From Halopiger goleimassiliensis (GTDB lineage Archaea; Halobacteriota; Halobacteria; Halobacteriales; Natrialbaceae), in the NCBI RefSeq assembly GCF_000455345.1, contig NZ_HG315690.1:1935360-1999359 (forward strand): DNA of 64,000 bases, in the 5' to 3' direction. Position numbers and translations under genes: made by a program. Shown piece after piece: positions 9,761-17,592 of the stretch (its first letter is position 1; each line of letters starts with the position of its first letter). A model generated the notes under the pieces. It was not told where the DNA came from and did not search any database. It worked only from the letters and a program-made list of their open reading frames with translations.

Positions 9761-10046
9761 GAACAGAATTAGCCGCCACGAACGGCCCCAGCCTGCCGGC
9801 GAAAGGAGGCTCGAGGGACCGCCCTCGAGCGTCACGTTCGACGGGTCGCCGAGCGACGACGGCCCCGCGAATCTACGGGGACGCCTCTCGGCCATTGGTT
9901 TCGACCGGACGGGCTAATAGGCGGCCGAAATTCCCGCGCGGTAGGAAGTCACCTGAACACGTTCGGCGTGTGGAGCGGAACCCGTCGTTCGACGGGATGC
10001 CGAACGACGACCGGCGAAACTGCTCGAGGAAGGGACTCGCGGCCGA
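9761..10046. other. Intergenic stretch between oxidase operon and heme synthase; contains an inverted repeat
   Basis: No convincing gene here; the open frames are Arg/Pro-rich shadows. A perfect 9-bp inverted repeat (GCTCGAGGG / CCCTCGAGC, 9809-9817 and 9822-9830, loop of 4) could form a hairpin. It has no adjacent U-tract for either transcription direction, so I do not call it a terminator. Confidence 0.5.
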
Positions 10047-11525
10047 TCAGCCGACCACGAGCGTCTCGAGGACGATCGCGATCAGGATCGCCCCGAGGTA
10101 GTAGTTCGAGACGTAGAACGAGCGAAGCGCGGCCTCGTCGGTCTCGGTCCGGTACTGGCGAACGACCGACCGGAGGAAGGTCGCACCGAGGGCGACCGAG
10201 GTGGCGGCGTAGAGCCAGCCCAGTCCGGCCAGCCAGCCGAGCACGCTCGCCGCGAGCAGCGTCGCGCCGAGATAGAGCATGACGTGACGGCGGGCCGCGA
10301 GGACGCCCCGTGCGACGGGGAACATCGGGAACCCCCCGCGGGCGTAGTCCTCGCGGTAGGCAATCGCGAGGCTGTAGAAGTGGGCGGGCGTCCACAGGAA
10401 GATCACGGCCGCGAGCACGAGCGCCGGGAGCCCGACGCTTCCCGTCACGGCGACCCAGCCGATCAGCGCGGGCAGCGCACCGGCACCCCCGCCGAGCACC
10501 GTGTTCCAGGCCGTGTTGGGTTTCAACAGCACGGTGTACAGGACCACGTAGTAGCAGATGGCCGCGAACGTCAGCGCCGCGGCCAGGAGGTTCACCCAGG
10601 CGACCATGATCGCGACCGATCCGACCGCCAGCAGCGTGCCGAACGCGACGGCGTTGCGCACAGGGACGAGGTCGTGGACCAGCGGCCGGTCGCTCGTCCG
10701 GTTCATCTTCCGGTCCCGATCGCGCTCGTAGACGTGGTTGAACGTCCCGCTCGCGCCGATGGCGAGCACTCCGCCGGCGAGCGTCGCGATGGCAACGTCT
10801 AGCTCGAGCGCCGACCCGGTCAGCGTCGCCAGTCCCATACCTGCGACTGCGACGAGACAGAGCAACCACATCAGCTTCGGTTTGGTCAGCGTCAGGTAGG
10901 CCCCGGCCAGCCGTCGGAGGTGGGCGAGTCGCCCGTCCGACTCGAGCGTTCGCTCGCGGTCGACGGCGTCCTCGTCTACGTTGGCGGCGGTCGACGTGGG
11001 AGCCGCCGACTCGGGGGCCTCACTCGCCGGTGGTTCCGTCTGGATCGGTTCCGTCAGGTGGTCGTGTGCTGGGTCGTCGAGTGCGGCGTCCTCGAGCGTC
11101 AGCACCAGCGCGACCAGCAGCCCGCCGAAGATGGCCATCGCGAGGACGAGGTGGGCGACGCCGGCCGCGGGCGAGGTGCCGACGACGATGACGGCCCCGA
11201 GCGCGACCTGGACCGGGTAGAGGACGACGGCGAGGCCGACGGCGGCCGAGACCCGGCGATCGAGGTCGAGTTGCCTGACGGCGAGCGCCGTCGCCGCGAG
11301 CAGGACGCCCGTCAGGAGCGCGGCACCGCGGTGGGCCCAGAACAGCAGTCCCTCGCTCGTCACCGGTCCGAGCGTCCAGCCGCTCGAGCAACTGGGCCAG
11401 GTCGTACAGGTACTCCCGCTACCGGTGGTCGACACGGCCGTTCCCAGCGCGATCAGTACGTACGCCGCGACGGTGGTCGCAACGAGGAGTCCGCCGAACT
11501 GTCGTCGATCGAATCGTGGTATCAT
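10047..11525 (-). CDS. ctaB: Heme O synthase (protoheme IX farnesyltransferase) with fused CtaA/COX15-like N-terminal half
   Basis: 492 aa from the ATG at 11525 (MIPRFDRRQF), preferred over a start 21 codons upstream. Residues ~10-155 form a four-helix unit like half of heme A synthase: a Cys pair (CTTWPSC) and a membrane-boundary His (WAHRG). Residues ~215-492 are a UbiA-fold prenyltransferase with NHVYERDRDRKMNR as the prenyl-diphosphate/Mg site, the signature of heme O synthase. It farnesylates heme b to heme o, and the N-terminal half may assist conversion towards heme a. It is transcribed towards the oxidase cluster, consistent with cofactor supply. The middle linker is acidic and low in complexity. 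Confidence 0.9.
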   Translation of the reverse strand: MIPRFDRRQFGGLLVATTVAAYVLIALGTAVSTTGSGSTCTTWPSCSSGWTLGPVTSEGLLFWAHRGAALLTGVLLAATALAVRQLDLDRRVSAAVGLAVVLYPVQVALGAVIVVGTSPAAGVAHLVLAMAIFGGLLVALVLTLEDAALDDPAHDHLTEPIQTEPPASEAPESAAPTSTAANVDEDAVDRERTLESDGRLAHLRRLAGAYLTLTKPKLMWLLCLVAVAGMGLATLTGSALELDVAIATLAGGVLAIGASGTFNHVYERDRDRKMNRTSDRPLVHDLVPVRNAVAFGTLLAVGSVAIMVAWVNLLAAALTFAAICYYVVLYTVLLKPNTAWNTVLGGGAGALPALIGWVAVTGSVGLPALVLAAVIFLWTPAHFYSLAIAYREDYARGGFPMFPVARGVLAARRHVMLYLGATLLAASVLGWLAGLGWLYAATSVALGATFLRSVVRQYRTETDEAALRSFYVSNYYLGAILIAIVLETLVVG

Positions 11526-11853
11526 AGTTGTGGGCCAGAGGGGGTCGGAGGCGACGCGCAGTACGCGCTCGTATCCTCCGCTACTCACGTTCCGGCCCTA
11601 TCTCTCCTCCCGAACCCGTTCGGACGCGTTCCAGGCCCGTGGGAAGAGAGTAACGACTGAAACGACTCACACCGATCGCACGATAGCTGTGCGCTCGGGT
11701 GTGCAGTGACGTTCAGTGGCTCCCATCCTTCCCCGAACCGGTTCGGGGTGGGTAGCGGATGACTACCGCGGCTCCAATCGCGCGTTGTCGTTCTCGTCGT
11801 CGCGACTCCGGCAGGAGCTTCAAGCCGGTCGAGATGGTACGACGGATCGTCGT
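11526..11853. promoter_or_regulatory. Divergent promoter region between heme synthase fusion and DHH gene
   Basis: 328 bp separate two outward-facing genes, so both promoters must lie here. Open frames reading into the DHH gene from 11716 are unconserved-looking extensions. I could not fix individual TATA boxes with confidence. Confidence 0.45.
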
Positions 11854-12852
11854 ATGTCCCGTGCGGCCGAGCTGGCGTCCGTCCTCGAGACGGCCGAGAC
11901 GCTGGCGATCGTCTGTCACGACAACCCCGACCCGGACTGTCTGGCGAGCGCGCTCGCCCTCGAGGCTATCGCGACCGAGAACGACGTCGAGTCGGTGACG
12001 ATCGCCTACGGCGGTGAGATTTCCCACCAGCAGAACCGGGCGTTCGTCAACATGCTCGACATCGACCTCGAGCACCTCGAGGAGACTGAGGTGGCCGGCT
12101 ACGACAGCCTCGCGTTCGTCGATCACAGCCAGCCCGGGGCGACGACCCAGCTCTCCGATCGGATCGAACCGGACATCGTCGTCGACCACCATCCTGGCGA
12201 CACCGTTGACGCCCGTTTCGAGGACATCCGGACGCGCTACGGCGCGACGGCGACGTTATTCGTGGAGTACATCGCGGACCTGGAGGTCGAACTGACGACC
12301 AGGCTGGCCTCGGCGCTGCTGTTCGCGCTCCATCGCGAGCGACTGGACTTCGTACGCGATCCGACCAGGCGGGAGTACGAGGCCGCGCTCGCGGTCTATC
12401 CGGACGCCGACCTCGAGACGCTCGAGCAACTGTACGGCAGCGCCTTCTCGCCGGGGACGCTCGACGCCATCGGCCGCGCCATCGCCTCCCGAACCCGTCG
12501 AGGGTCGTCGCTGGTCGCCAGCGCCGGCAAGACCGGCGAAACCGACGCCCTCCCCCAGGCTGCCGACTACCTGCTCAACCTGGAAGGCGTCGATACCGTC
12601 CTCGTCTACGGCATCGTCGGCGACGCCATCCGGCTGAGCGGCCGCTCGATCGACCCCCGCATCCACATCGGGGAGGCGCTCGAGGAGGGGTTCGGCGAAC
12701 TGGGGGCGGTCGGCGGCCACCACGACATGGCCGGCGGCCGGATCGAACTCGGCCTGTTCGCGGACGAGGCCGACGACGTAACCGAACTGCTCGCGTTCGT
12801 CGACGGCCGGCTGACCAGACGATTCTTCGAGGCGCTGAACCTCGACGACTGA
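11854..12852 (+). CDS. DHH/DHHA1 family phosphoesterase (NrnA-like)
   Basis: 332 aa from the ATG at 11854 (MSRAAEL); an earlier in-frame ATG at 11716 would add 46 low-complexity residues. The N-terminal DHH domain shows CHDNPDPDCLAS and VDHHPGD, the Asp/His metal ligands. The C-terminal DHHA1 domain carries GAVGGHHDMAGG. Related proteins (NrnA, RecJ-like) use Mn2+ to cleave short oligoribonucleotides, cyclic dinucleotide products or pAp. The exact substrate cannot be read from sequence. Single-gene unit. Confidence 0.85.
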   Translation: MSRAAELASVLETAETLAIVCHDNPDPDCLASALALEAIATENDVESVTIAYGGEISHQQNRAFVNMLDIDLEHLEETEVAGYDSLAFVDHSQPGATTQLSDRIEPDIVVDHHPGDTVDARFEDIRTRYGATATLFVEYIADLEVELTTRLASALLFALHRERLDFVRDPTRREYEAALAVYPDADLETLEQLYGSAFSPGTLDAIGRAIASRTRRGSSLVASAGKTGETDALPQAADYLLNLEGVDTVLVYGIVGDAIRLSGRSIDPRIHIGEALEEGFGELGAVGGHHDMAGGRIELGLFADEADDVTELLAFVDGRLTRRFFEALNLDD

Positions 12853-13495
12853 CACGGATTCTGTACCGATGTACCGGCGCATCCGCCGCTCGGATCGCGG
12901 GTACGCCGGAAATGGCTTACAGTAAACCGTCCGGGACGGGTTGCTGTCGACAGTGCCGACACCCTACGGCCGAGATGGGGTTGGGGTGGTCCAGCGATAC
13001 ACCGGTCCGTCCGCTCGTGGCGTGGGTGTCACCTCGCACACCTTCCACTGTCGTCCGGACCGAAACAATCATTATCCGAGAGTTATTTACTTCTATATAA
13101 CTCCGATCGAGGTTAATTGATCTGGTACGAGTGACACCGGATCGTCGAACGCGGAGACGAAATAGAGGGGTGCTCTCGACGGGTTTATTTCACACACGGC
13201 TGTCACCTCCGCCCGCGTCTACGGGTGGACGGTATTCGGCCATACCGCGGCTTCGTCCCGGGGTTTTGGATGCTAAGTCCGATCGCATCCTCGCTACCGG
13301 CCATAAATGAATACTATTTGTGGGTGGACGTGATCCAGTCGAAACCGGCCATCGAATCGGACGACGTAGCCGCAATTCCCGTCCACGATCAGTCCCTAAT
13401 CAATGTTACAATTGGAATCAGTTTCACCTACCTGTCTGACTTTTTAGTTAATCGGTGTCTACCACCGCTTCCCAAGCGGCGGGTGGACTGGAGCA
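12853..13495. other. 643-bp AT-richer intergenic region without recognisable gene
   Basis: No open frame here looks like a haloarchaeal protein, and base composition is clearly lower in GC than in the flanks (for example 13060-13110 and 13300-13450). A TATA-like CTTTTTAGTT near 13440-13449 may serve the zinc-finger gene at 13496, about 50 nt ahead. Just before that start, an imperfect hairpin (CCACCGCTT ... AAGCGGCGGGTGG, about 13460-13483) could fold in the 5' UTR. It may be decayed mobile DNA next to the IS insertion. Confidence 0.5.
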
Positions 13496-13828
13496 ATGAA
13501 CTGTGTAATCTGTGGTCACGAGTCGGGGTACAATCGAGCGGTGATCGATCGATTCAGCGGGGCCAAAATCGGCCAACTCTGCATGAACTGCGAACGGGAC
13601 GAGTTCGGGAAGGTGTTCGAGTACGGCAGCCGGGGGGACGACCAGTGCGTGCTGTGTCGTCGCGACGGACACATCGCACTCCCGCGGTTCGTCCCGACGG
13701 AGGAACGAAACGGGAATACGATCGTCGTGCGATCGACGATCGACGACGGCGACGCGCCACAGCTGTGTGACGAACACTTCCACGCGATCACGGAGGACGA
13801 GCCGCCGAAGCGGGTGGTACGGCGATGA
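13496..13828 (+). CDS. Small haloarchaeal zinc-finger protein, unknown function
   Basis: 110 aa. Two treble-clef-like zinc sites are visible: CVICG with CMNC in residues 3-33, and CVLC (about 51-54) with C..H near the C-terminus (LCDEHFH). Such proteins in haloarchaea are usually small regulators or protein-interaction modules; no enzyme motif is seen. The stop overlaps the start of the next gene (ATGA at 13825-13828), so it was translationally coupled to the winged-helix gene now split by a transposon. Function unknown. Confidence 0.75.
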   Translation: MNCVICGHESGYNRAVIDRFSGAKIGQLCMNCERDEFGKVFEYGSRGDDQCVLCRRDGHIALPRFVPTEERNGNTIVVRSTIDDGDAPQLCDEHFHAITEDEPPKRVVRR

Positions 13829-13970
13829 GCATCCACGTGCGAAAACAGGCCGACTGGATGTCGAAAAACGACGAACGGATCCTCGAGTACCTCTGCAAGA
13901 ACGCCGATTCGCGGCCGCGCGAGATCCGCGACGGCCTCGACGACTACGGCATTACAGCGGTAGCGAGGCG

Positions 13971-13994
13971 AAAGCCCACCCCTTCAGGGGTGGG
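13971..13994 (+). repeat. IS left-end guide and subterminal hairpin
   Basis: AAAG followed directly by an 8-bp perfect stem (CCCACCCC / GGGGTGGG) with a TTCA loop. It matches the right-end hairpin except for the loop (TTTA there). Expected TnpA_Y1 recognition structure. Confidence 0.85.
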
Positions 13995-14088
13995 ATGAAG
14001 CCGACAACTGGGAAGCAAACCATGGGTATCAGCCCGCCCGATATTCCCACGTTTTGAGGCCATCCAGGCATACATTACAATTGTAACC

Positions 14089-15135
14089 GTGGTCACGACG
14101 ACCGTCACCACGACGTTCCACAACCCATCCCGCGACCGCCGCAGGGAGTGGCAACGCGCCACCCACTTGTACCGCGACACCAAGCAATTCTGCATCAATG
14201 GGTGGGAATCCGACAGGTTTGGGATGAGCGTGACCACGGCCAGCATCGATAATCCACTCTACTCAGCCATCCAGAACCAGGCCATCCGCGAAGCCAAGTC
14301 TGACTACAAAAAGGACGGCATCGTGGAATACCACGCCAGCCAGCCGTTCGCGGTCAACAACCAGAACTGGGAGATTGACCGAACCGAGAACGGTTCCGTT
14401 GTCGTTGGGTTCCCCTGTATCTCGGGTTGGTGGTACACGCCTATCGACGTGTACGACGACATAGCCGACGACGTAGCCCGGCTCGTGGACGGTGAAGCCG
14501 ACAAGTCCCGATTGCAGGTGTACCGCCGAGGAGACGACTGGTTCTGTACGTTCACCGTCGAGTACGACGCCGAGACAGGCGAGGAGACGGCAATCGGCGT
14601 GGACATCGGCCACAATCACTTGCTTGCCGCCGACGCCGAAATGGGCGAGTCGATGTTGGTGTCCGGTCGTGAGGCGAAATACGTCCGCCGCAAATATCGT
14701 TCCCTACGCGAGTCGCTTCAAGAAGCGGGTGCGCTTCGCGCACGGAACCGCGTGGGTAACAAAGAGGAGCGCCGGATTCGCGATCTCAACCACAAAGCCT
14801 CCCGTCGCCTCATCGACTGGGCCAAACAGTTCGAGAATCCCGTGGTGAAAATCGAGGACTTGGAAGGTATCAGAGAGGGAAGCGACTGGCGTGGCGTTCA
14901 CTCGTGGCACTTCCATCAGTTGCAGGAGTTCATCGTCTACAAGGCCGAGCAAGCCGGGATTCGCGTCGAACAAGTTGACCCGTTCGAGACGAGTCAACGC
15001 TGTTCGGCCTGCGGTGCTGAAGGGTCGCGTGACGGCGACTACTTCTCGTGTTCCGACTGCGACCGTGGCCGCCACGCCGACCTGAACGCCGCCGAGAACA
15101 TCCGTCAACGGGAGGGAGAACCATGCACGGCGTAG
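14089..15135 (+). CDS. tnpB: TnpB RNA-guided nuclease (IS1341-type)
   Basis: 348 aa, GTG start; shorter at the N-terminus than many haloarchaeal TnpBs of about 400-430 aa. RuvC residues are intact: Asp172 (VDIG), Glu256 (KIEDLEG) and Asp331 ([10 protein letters not shown]). The zinc finger is complete (C305/C308 and C321/C324), so the nuclease looks active. TnpB cuts DNA next to a transposon-associated motif using an RNA from the element's 3' end, which favours retention of the element after excision. No tnpA lies beside it. A start further upstream is possible because the frame stays open before 14089. Confidence 0.9.
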   Translation: MVTTTVTTTFHNPSRDRRREWQRATHLYRDTKQFCINGWESDRFGMSVTTASIDNPLYSAIQNQAIREAKSDYKKDGIVEYHASQPFAVNNQNWEIDRTENGSVVVGFPCISGWWYTPIDVYDDIADDVARLVDGEADKSRLQVYRRGDDWFCTFTVEYDAETGEETAIGVDIGHNHLLAADAEMGESMLVSGREAKYVRRKYRSLRESLQEAGALRARNRVGNKEERRIRDLNHKASRRLIDWAKQFENPVVKIEDLEGIREGSDWRGVHSWHFHQLQEFIVYKAEQAGIRVEQVDPFETSQRCSACGAEGSRDGDYFSCSDCDRGRHADLNAAENIRQREGEPCTA

Positions 15136-15141
15136 CATCCT

Positions 15142-15254
15142 CGAAAACGCTCCGCGTTTTCGGGCGCTCGGAAATCTTTGATTTCCGAAGCCTTCGGGTG
15201 CCGCGACCCGTGCGGCCTCGTGGACTGAACACTCCACCGTCTGCTTCGCAGACG
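15142..15254 (+). repeat. Cluster of short perfect hairpins between tnpB stop and the element's right end
   Basis: Hairpins: CGAAAACGC/GCGTTTTCG (15142-15162), CGGAAAT/ATTTCCG (15169-15187), CCGAAG/CTTCGG (15185-15197) and CGTCTGC/GCAGACG (15238-15254). All have loops of 1-5 bases, and the second and third share bases. They lie before the likely RNA scaffold and could act as RNA-processing or stability elements. Confidence 0.75.
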
Positions 15255-15405
15255 CCCGGCGTGACCGGGGAGGAAGGCCGCTTTGACCCGGCTGTACGCG
15301 CTGAAAAGCACGTCCGGGGTCGTAACCGGACGGCGACCGCTGACGCGGGACGCGAAAGCGTACTTCACCGCCGAGGAAACGCGCAACCTGAATATCCCCT
15401 TCGGG

Positions 15406-15439
15406 GAATCCCACCCCTTTAGGGGTGGGAGGAGGTCAA
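15406..15439 (+). repeat. IS right-end guide, hairpin and cleavage site
   Basis: GAAT guide, 8-bp stem with TTTA loop (15410-15429), then AGGAGG and terminal TCAA. Same layout and sequence logic as the IS608 right end. Confidence 0.85.
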
Positions 15440-15653
15440 GCTGCGTCTCGAGTACGTCGACGGGCGTCTCGAGAAACTCGAGCGCGCCGGGATGATCGAA
15501 CGTGAACAACTGCGGTATCGACTCGCCGACCCGGGGAAGCAGTATCTCGTCGGTGCCTTCGACGCGAGTTCGGTTCGACCGTCGTAACGGTAGCGCTTCG
15601 AGCGACCGGCTACTGACGGGAGGCAGGTTCGACGCCGTCGCGCCCGGTCGGTG

Positions 15654-15962
15654 TTATTGCTGGACGATCACGAGGCCGCTGCCGTGGACCGTGATCGTAC
15701 ACGTCTCGAGCGAGAACACCAGCCTGGCGTCCGTCGTGTGGCGATCCGTCCGGGCCTGGCTGAAGAGCGTGTTCAGCGACTCCGGATCGAGGCGGTCGTA
15801 GACGCGTTCGATCTCCGTCTCGTCGGTGTCGGTCACCGTCGCGACGGCGGAGACGATCTTGCCGACCAGTTCCTCGCGTTCCGTCCAGTCGTGCTGGAAC
15901 ACGACCGCGTCTGATGGTCCGTCGCCGGGCGTATCGTCGGGGGTTGAGTGTTTGGTCGTCAT
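15654..15962 (-). CDS. HalOD1 domain protein
   Basis: 102 aa from the ATG at 15962 (MTTKHSTPDD). After a ~25-residue polar lead, the ~75-residue domain (begins FQHDW, ends VHGSGLVIV) matches the halobacterial output domain HalOD1, a small alpha/beta module found alone or at the end of haloarchaeal response regulators. No DNA-binding or catalytic motif is visible. Stands alone, convergent with the broken winged-helix gene. Likely a signalling output or interaction module; partner unknown. Confidence 0.75.
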   Translation of the reverse strand: MTTKHSTPDDTPGDGPSDAVVFQHDWTEREELVGKIVSAVATVTDTDETEIERVYDRLDPESLNTLFSQARTDRHTTDARLVFSLETCTITVHGSGLVIVQQ

Positions 15963-16149
15963 TGCCGGATCTATCACACCGTGTGACTGTCACAGTTGTA
16001 TGCGAGACCGGCGCATAAATCCCTGTCAGACATATTTCACGAGATCGTCGTACAAAACAAACCTCGATCCCCACCCGGCACGGCGTTTGACCGGCCACGA
16101 TTGTCTTACGCCGACCGACGACGCGCCCAGTCCGGAGCGCGGAGGGGAG

Positions 16150-16608
16150 TCACTCGATTTCGATGCGGCGCGACTCCGCGCCGAGTTTCCGCTTGGGCAA
16201 TCGGACCGTCAACACGCCCTGCTCGAGACTCGCCTCGATTTCGTCGGTCTCGACCGGTTCCGGCAGTCGCAGTCGCCGACTGAACGACGCGACCTCGCGC
16301 TCGCGACGGAGGTACCGATCGTCCGCCGCGTCGACGGTGCGGTCGCGCTCGCCGCTGAGCAGGAGCCTCTCGCCGGTGAGTCGCACCGCGACGTCGTCGG
16401 GTTCGAAGCCCGGAACGTCGACCGTGACGACGAACGCGTCGCCCTCGTCGACGAGGTCGAGGCTCGTCTTCGACGGGCCGACGGAGAGGTCCAGTCGACT
16501 CCGATTTTCGAGGTCCTGTTCCCAGGTGCGCGCGGCGGTCTCGAGGCGCTGTGCGGCGCGCTCGAACAGTTCCCGGAGGTCCGTGAACGGATCGGATCGG
16601 TTCGGCAT
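16150..16608 (-). CDS. Hsp20/alpha-crystallin family small heat-shock protein
   Basis: 152 aa from the ATG at 16608 (MPNRSDPFTDL). A helical N-terminal arm (about 1-50) is followed by the alpha-crystallin domain with DVPGFEPDDVAV and the GVLTVRLPKR signature. The C-terminal IEIE provides the I-x-I anchor used in oligomer assembly. ATP-independent holdase that binds unfolding proteins. Divergent from the DJ-1/PfpI gene; its upstream region holds a 17-bp direct repeat that may be a stress-control site. Confidence 0.9.
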   Translation of the reverse strand: MPNRSDPFTDLRELFERAAQRLETAARTWEQDLENRSRLDLSVGPSKTSLDLVDEGDAFVVTVDVPGFEPDDVAVRLTGERLLLSGERDRTVDAADDRYLRREREVASFSRRLRLPEPVETDEIEASLEQGVLTVRLPKRKLGAESRRIEIE

Positions 16609-16627
16609 GGGCGTCACCGGTCGAGAG

Positions 16628-16668
16628 TACGCGGTCGGCGACGAAAAACGATACGCGGTCGGCGACGA
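16628..16668. repeat. 17-bp direct repeat upstream of hsp20
   Basis: TACGCGGTCGGCGACGA occurs perfectly at 16628-16644 and 16652-16668, with a 24-bp period (just over two helical turns). It lies 20-60 bp upstream of the Hsp20 start. Position suggests an operator bound by a regulator on one face of the helix; a chance duplication is possible. Confidence 0.6.
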
Positions 16669-16816
16669 TCCCGTCACGTCGGGGCTCGAGCAATGTGCCA
16701 CCGCGTGGGCCCGGCAGGCCGGATCGATCACCGGCCCGAACTGTTGCCGCGCACGGAAAGCGGCAGTACTGTGGCCCTGGCCGGGCGTTTTAACGCTGGG
16801 CGTCGTAGGAGTAGCT

Positions 16817-17497
16817 ATGCGTTCTGCACTGTTCGTCGTCAGCGAGGAAGGCTACTGGGGAGAGGAGTGCGTCGAACCGCTCGAGACGCTCTCGGACGCG
16901 GGCCTCGAGATCACGGTCGCGACGCCGTCGGGTCGCCCGCCGAAGATCGACGAACGGTCGATCGATCCCGACGAGGTCGGCGAGGAGACCGCCGAACGCG
17001 TTCAGGAGGTCCACGAGAACGACGAGCGACTGAACGATCCGATCCCGACCGCACAGGCCGAGGCGGAGGGGTACGACGCCGTCGTCTTCCCCGGTGGCCA
17101 CGGCACCGAATGGGACGTCAACCAGGATCACGACGCGCGGCGACTCCTGCGCGACGCCGTCGAGGGCGAGGACGGCAAAGCGCTGGTCGTCTGTCACGCC
17201 GTCGGCATCCTCGCGTTCGCCCGCGATAGCCACGGCGCGTTCCTCGTGAACGGCCGCGACGTCACTGGTTTCCCCAACGAGTGGGAAGAGGGAATCGTCG
17301 ACGAGAGCGACCTGATGCCCAGCGGGCGCAAACTCCCCTACTGGGTCGAGGACGAGGTGAAAGCCGCGGGCGCGAACTGGGACGCCGAACTCGAGGCCGA
17401 CACCAGCGTCACCGTCGACGGGGACCTGATCACGGCCCGCGGCCCCGAATCCTCGAGCGCGGCTGCCGAGACGCTGCTCGAGGAACTGGACGCGTAA
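16817..17497 (+). CDS. DJ-1/PfpI family protein (Hsp31-like glutamine amidotransferase fold)
   Basis: 226 aa from the ATG at 16817. A TATA-like TTTTAAC lies ~26 nt upstream, so it is probably leaderless. The nucleophile elbow VVCHAVG carries the reactive Cys followed by His, and an FPGGHG motif provides the Gly/His loop. Length and the lid-like segment DPIPTAQAEAEG resemble the Hsp31/YhbO-type branch, which act as deglycases/glyoxalase III or chaperones. Divergent from hsp20, which suits a shared protein-damage response. Exact activity is not decidable from sequence. Confidence 0.85.
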   Translation: MRSALFVVSEEGYWGEECVEPLETLSDAGLEITVATPSGRPPKIDERSIDPDEVGEETAERVQEVHENDERLNDPIPTAQAEAEGYDAVVFPGGHGTEWDVNQDHDARRLLRDAVEGEDGKALVVCHAVGILAFARDSHGAFLVNGRDVTGFPNEWEEGIVDESDLMPSGRKLPYWVEDEVKAAGANWDAELEADTSVTVDGDLITARGPESSSAAAETLLEELDA

Positions 17498-17592
17498 CTA
17501 CCGCGGAGAAGGCACCGCCTACTCGAGACGGTCCGTTCGCGCCGGCGGGCGCGGACCGACTGAGTTATACGGATCGGTTCCTGAAGACGTGT

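Larger units (their letters stand above)
13956..15439 (+). mobile_element. IS608-type (IS200/IS605 family, tnpB-only) insertion element
   Basis: 1484 bp. Boundaries come from four IS608 signatures plus frame restoration in the host gene. Left: target TTAC at 13952-13955 just outside, guide AAAG at 13971-13974, then hairpin CCCACCCC/GGGGTGGG (13975-13994). Right: guide GAAT at 15406-15409, then hairpin CCCACCCC/GGGGTGGG (15410-15429), and terminal TCAA at 15436-15439. In IS608, AAAG pairs with TTAC and GAAT with TCAA for single-strand cleavage by TnpA. There is no tnpA inside, so movement would need a transposase in trans. Confidence 0.9.
15136..15456 (+). ncRNA. Predicted omega/reRNA of TnpB with guide reading into host gene
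   Basis: By analogy with ISDra2 and IS608, the guide RNA is made from the end of tnpB through the right end, with the guide copied from flanking DNA just after TCAA. The scaffold would be within ~15260-15439 and the guide would begin at 15440 (GCTGCGTCTCGAGTAC). The same bases would follow TTAC in the uninterrupted allele, so TnpB should cut the empty site. Exact 5' end unknown; it may begin inside tnpB. Confidence 0.6.
13825..15587 (+). pseudogene. Winged-helix DNA-binding protein (PhiH1 repressor-like) interrupted by an IS608-type element
   Basis: The gene starts at the ATG in the ATGA overlap and reads 43 codons to 13955. After the insertion it resumes at 15440 and ends at TAA 15585-15587. 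Joining base 13955 to 15440 restores one frame: the split codon becomes ACG (Thr) and gives a 92-aa protein. The first part (M-S-I-H-V-R-K-Q) resembles haloarchaeal winged-helix regulators. The second half holds the expected recognition-helix/wing pattern RLEKLERAGMIE. No duplication of target bases is needed, as expected for IS200/IS605 elements. The insertion probably abolishes function. Confidence 0.85.

Noticed and set aside
9809..9830. 9-bp hairpin as a terminator
   Set aside because: No U-tract follows on either strand, and archaeal termination relies mainly on U-tracts. CTCGAG palindromes are also frequent in this genome.
15048..15422. Open frame across the transposon's right end
   Set aside because: Overlaps the end of tnpB and the hairpin cluster; best explained as noncoding RNA scaffold.
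13956..15439. CRISPR-like or Cas12 locus reading of the TnpB region
   Set aside because: No repeat-spacer array and the ends match an IS608-type transposon in every detail.
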